From PALSA-505 sp036501145 (lineage in GTDB: Bacteria; Actinomycetota; Actinomycetes; Streptosporangiales; Streptosporangiaceae): a stretch of 64,000 bases of DNA. The position numbers were made by a program, and so were the translations under genes. Below, piece by piece: positions 61,685-64,000 of the stretch. The notes beneath the pieces were generated by a model, which had not been told where the DNA came from, did not search any database, and worked only from the letters and a program-made list of their open reading frames with translations. Within the stretch, counting starts at the first letter, position 1; each line of letters starts with the position of its first letter. The stretch is from the NCBI GenBank assembly GCA_036501145.1, contig DASYAV010000249.1:85109-149108 (forward strand), written 5' to 3'.

Positions 61685-63697
61685 ATGCGAATGACTACAG
61701 AAACGACATCTTATGGCGAATGGCACTCCCCGATCGCCGGTGCCGACGTGGCGCGCAAGCAGGTCGGTCTGGGATTCGCCGTTATTGACGCCGCCGGGGC
61801 GTGGTGGCAGGAGTCGCGACCCGAGGAAGGCGGCCGGATCGCCGTCGTCTGCCAGGGGCCGGACGGCGTCAGCCGCGACCTGCTCCCGATGCCGTATAAC
61901 GCCAGGACCCGGGTGCACGAGTACGGCGGCCGGTCGTACCAGCCGGTGCCGGGCGGTTTCGTCTTCGCGAACTTCGCCGACCAGCGGCTGTACCGCGGCG
62001 GGGCGGACGGCGCGCCCGAGCCGCTGACCCCGGAACCGGGGGATGTCTCGTTCCGGTTCGCCGATTTCGTCCTGTCCCCCAGCCGGGATGAAGTCTGGTG
62101 CGTGCGGGAACGGCATGAGGGCGGCCGGATCACCCGCGCGATCGCGGCCGTCCCGCTGGACGGTTCGGCCGCCGAGGATGACGGCGCGATGCGGGTGCTG
62201 GTCAGCGGTTCGGATTTCTACGCGTTCCCGGCTCCGTCTCCGGACGGTACCCGGCTGGCCGTCATCTGCTGGGATCACCCGCTGATGCCGTGGGACGGCA
62301 CCGAGCTGCGGGTGGCGGCCGTCGACGGATCGGCCGCGGACGGGGAGGGGCAGCAGGTGATCATGGGCGGCCCGGCCGAGTCGGTGCTCGCCCCGGCCTG
62401 GCGCGACGACCAGAGCCTGTACGTGATCTCGGATCGTTCGGGCTGGTGGAACTTGTACCGGGCAGGCCTGGACGGGTCGGCCAGCGAACTGTGCCCGCGG
62501 CCGGAGGAGTTCGCCGCCCCGCTCTGGCAGCTGGGCGCGAGCCCGTACGCGGTACTCGGCGACGGCCGCCTAGCGGTGACCTACGGCACCGGGGATGCCC
62601 GGCTCGGCGTGCTCGACCCGGCCACCGGCCAGCTGGTCGACCTGGACCTTCCGTACCGGGTGTACGTCTTCGGGCTGACGGCGATCGGCCAGTCCGTGGC
62701 CACCATCGCGGGCGGCCCGACGGTGCCGACCACCGTGATCAGCGTGGACGTGCCCGCCGCGGGCGGCCCGGCCACGGCGGTCGCCCGCGAGCTGAGCCGC
62801 AGCACCGACGAGCTGCCCGATCCCGCCTACCTGCCGGTCCCCCGGACGGCCGAGCTGACCGGCCCGTCGGGCTCGGTCGTGCATGCCATCGTCTACCCGC
62901 CGTCCAACCCGGTGGCCCGGGCACCGGAGGGCGAGCGCCCGCCGTACATCGTCTGGGTCCACGGCGGCCCGACCGCGCAGTCGGTCCCCCGCCTGGACCT
63001 GGAGAAAGCCTTCTTCACCAGCCGCGGCATCGGCATCATCGACGTGAACTACGGCGGGTCGACCGGCTACGGCCGCGCCTACCGCGACCGGCTGCGCGGC
63101 CAGTGGGGCGTGGTCGACGTGGCCGACGCGATGACGGCCGCGCTGGCGCTGGCCGAGTCGGGTGAGGCGGACGGCAAGCGGCTCGGGATCCGCGGCGGCT
63201 CGGCCGGTGGCTGGACCGCGCTGGCCGCCGTCACCTCCGGCGTCGGCGTGCTCGGCCAGTCACAGGGCCTGAACGGGTCCGGCGAGCACGTCTTCGCGGT
63301 GGTGGCGTCCTACTTCGGCGTGGCCGACCTGCGAGAGTTCGCCAAGCATACGCACGACTTCGAATCGCGCTACCTGGACGGCCTCATCGGCCCGCTGCCG
63401 GAGTCCGAAGCCCTCTACGCCGAGCGGGCGCCGGTCGGGCACGTGAACGAGGCCACCTGCCCGGTGCTGCTGCTGCAGGGGCTCGACGATCCGGTTGTGC
63501 CGCCCGCGCAGGCCGAGTCGATCGCGGCCGACCTGGCCGCGCACGGCATCCCGTACGCCTACATCACCTACGAAGGCGAGTCGCACGGGTTCCGCAAGGC
63601 CGAGAACATCGTGGCCAGCATGGAGGCCGAGCTTTCCTTCTACGGCCAGATCATGGGATTCGTCCCGCCGGGCATCCCGCCGGTGGAGCTGCGTTAG
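61685..63697 (+). CDS. S9-family serine peptidase (acylaminoacyl-peptidase-like)
   Basis: The product has 670 residues: an N-terminal beta-propeller (about 30-390) and a C-terminal prolyl-oligopeptidase domain. The nucleophile is in RGGSAGGWTALA, the Asp in LQGLDDPVV and the His in EGESHGFRKAENI. HGGPTAQS and GIIDVNYGGSTGYGRAYRDRL are typical. It cleaves short peptides, probably in the cytoplasm, as no signal peptide is seen. ATG 61685 is chosen because CATGAT, a -10-like hexamer, is 6 nt upstream, suggesting a leaderless transcript; ATG 61691 is possible. It is convergent with rny, with overlapping stops. Confidence 0.94.
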   Translation: MRMTTETTSYGEWHSPIAGADVARKQVGLGFAVIDAAGAWWQESRPEEGGRIAVVCQGPDGVSRDLLPMPYNARTRVHEYGGRSYQPVPGGFVFANFADQRLYRGGADGAPEPLTPEPGDVSFRFADFVLSPSRDEVWCVRERHEGGRITRAIAAVPLDGSAAEDDGAMRVLVSGSDFYAFPAPSPDGTRLAVICWDHPLMPWDGTELRVAAVDGSAADGEGQQVIMGGPAESVLAPAWRDDQSLYVISDRSGWWNLYRAGLDGSASELCPRPEEFAAPLWQLGASPYAVLGDGRLAVTYGTGDARLGVLDPATGQLVDLDLPYRVYVFGLTAIGQSVATIAGGPTVPTTVISVDVPAAGGPATAVARELSRSTDELPDPAYLPVPRTAELTGPSGSVVHAIVYPPSNPVARAPEGERPPYIVWVHGGPTAQSVPRLDLEKAFFTSRGIGIIDVNYGGSTGYGRAYRDRLRGQWGVVDVADAMTAALALAESGEADGKRLGIRGGSAGGWTALAAVTSGVGVLGQSQGLNGSGEHVFAVVASYFGVADLREFAKHTHDFESRYLDGLIGPLPESEALYAERAPVGHVNEATCPVLLLQGLDDPVVPPAQAESIAADLAAHGIPYAYITYEGESHGFRKAENIVASMEAELSFYGQIMGFVPPGIPPVELR

Positions 63698-64000
63698 CGG
63701 GCGAACTCGGTGGCGCGGGACTCGCGGACGACGGTGATGCGGATCTGGCCGGGGTAGGTGAGCTCCTCCTCGACCTGCTTGGCGATGTCGCGGGCGACCA
63801 CCTGGGCCTGGATGTCGTCGATCCGGTCGGGCTTGACCATGACCCGGATCTCGCGGCCGGCCTGCATGGCGAAGACCTTCTCGACGCCCTCGTGGGCGCC
63901 GGCGATCTGCTCCAGCCGCTCGAGCCGCTTCACGTACATCTCCAGCGACTCCCGGCGGGCGCCCGGCCGTCCGCCGCTGATCCCGTCCGCGGCCTGGGTG
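63694..64000 (-). CDS. rny: Ribonuclease Y, C-terminal part (5' end outside window)
   Basis: The visible 101 residues run into the window edge: AADGISGGRPGARRESLEM, then YVKRLERLEQIAGAHEGVEK, VFAMQAGREIRVMVKPDRIDD and IAKQVEEELTYPGQIRITVV to REFAR-like end (RATEFAR). These match the end of the HD-domain region and the C-terminal tail of RNase Y. The enzyme starts mRNA decay at the membrane. Its TAA overlaps the S9 peptidase TAG. Confidence 0.93.
   Translation of the reverse strand, partial: TQAADGISGGRPGARRESLEMYVKRLERLEQIAGAHEGVEKVFAMQAGREIRVMVKPDRIDDIQAQVVARDIAKQVEEELTYPGQIRITVVRESRATEFAR

Overview
The window is high-GC DNA packed with divergent and overlapping genes. It fits a GC-rich actinomycete: many GTG and TTG starts, leaderless-looking genes, a CIRCE-controlled hrcA-dnaJ pair, and actinobacterial families such as DUF3097, DUF1707, DUF1906 and LAL regulators. 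The gene order resembles Streptosporangiales or Streptomyces relatives, but the sequence alone does not fix the genus. I recognised no rRNA, tRNA or CRISPR array.

Layout. 1-10.7 kb: ppdK (cut by the window edge), a polytopic membrane protein, an NAD(P)-dependent oxidoreductase, an alpha/beta hydrolase, a TetR repressor divergent from an ABC-2 exporter with a clear palindromic operator between them, and glyS. 10.9-17.5 kb: an accessory block with a secreted tryptophan-rich beta-propeller translationally coupled to a 28-residue peptide gene, an 80-residue acidic small protein, a large LuxR/LAL regulator and a secreted DUF1906 protein. 17.7-21.2 kb: uppS, recO and leuA; leuA is preceded by a leucine-rich leader peptide that overlaps a hairpin (an attenuator). 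21.2-28.3 kb: accessory genes, namely a TnpB with an internal deletion, a zinc-ribbon/TerB-like protein, a double GNAT, a fatty-acid desaturase, a flippase-like membrane protein and an AbiEii-type toxin with a small partner. 28.4-46 kb: conserved housekeeping genes (era, cdd-like, CNNM, ybeY, phoH, HIT, rsmE, dnaJ, hrcA, hemW, lepA, rpsT, holA). An AAC(2')-type acetyltransferase and an ECF sigma factor with a membrane partner lie among them. 46-50 kb: a secreted hydrolase-like protein, hutI and hflX. 50.4-56.3 kb: aceB-glcD-glcE-glcF, a complete route from glycolate through glyoxylate to malate. 56.3-58.3 kb: a ribbon-helix-helix regulator behind a helically phased array of TGACGTCA-like sites, a DUF4097 protein and two tandemly duplicated small basic proteins. 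58.3-64 kb: dapF, miaA, miaB, an S9 peptidase and the 3' end of rny.

The most interesting signals are the phased operator array with its DUF4097/small-protein operon (56.3-58.3 kb), the coupled small-peptide and propeller cluster (10.9-12.5 kb), the leuA attenuator, and the TnpB that lacks its first RuvC catalytic segment. All database-dependent statements rest on family recognition from the translated sequences; no search was run.
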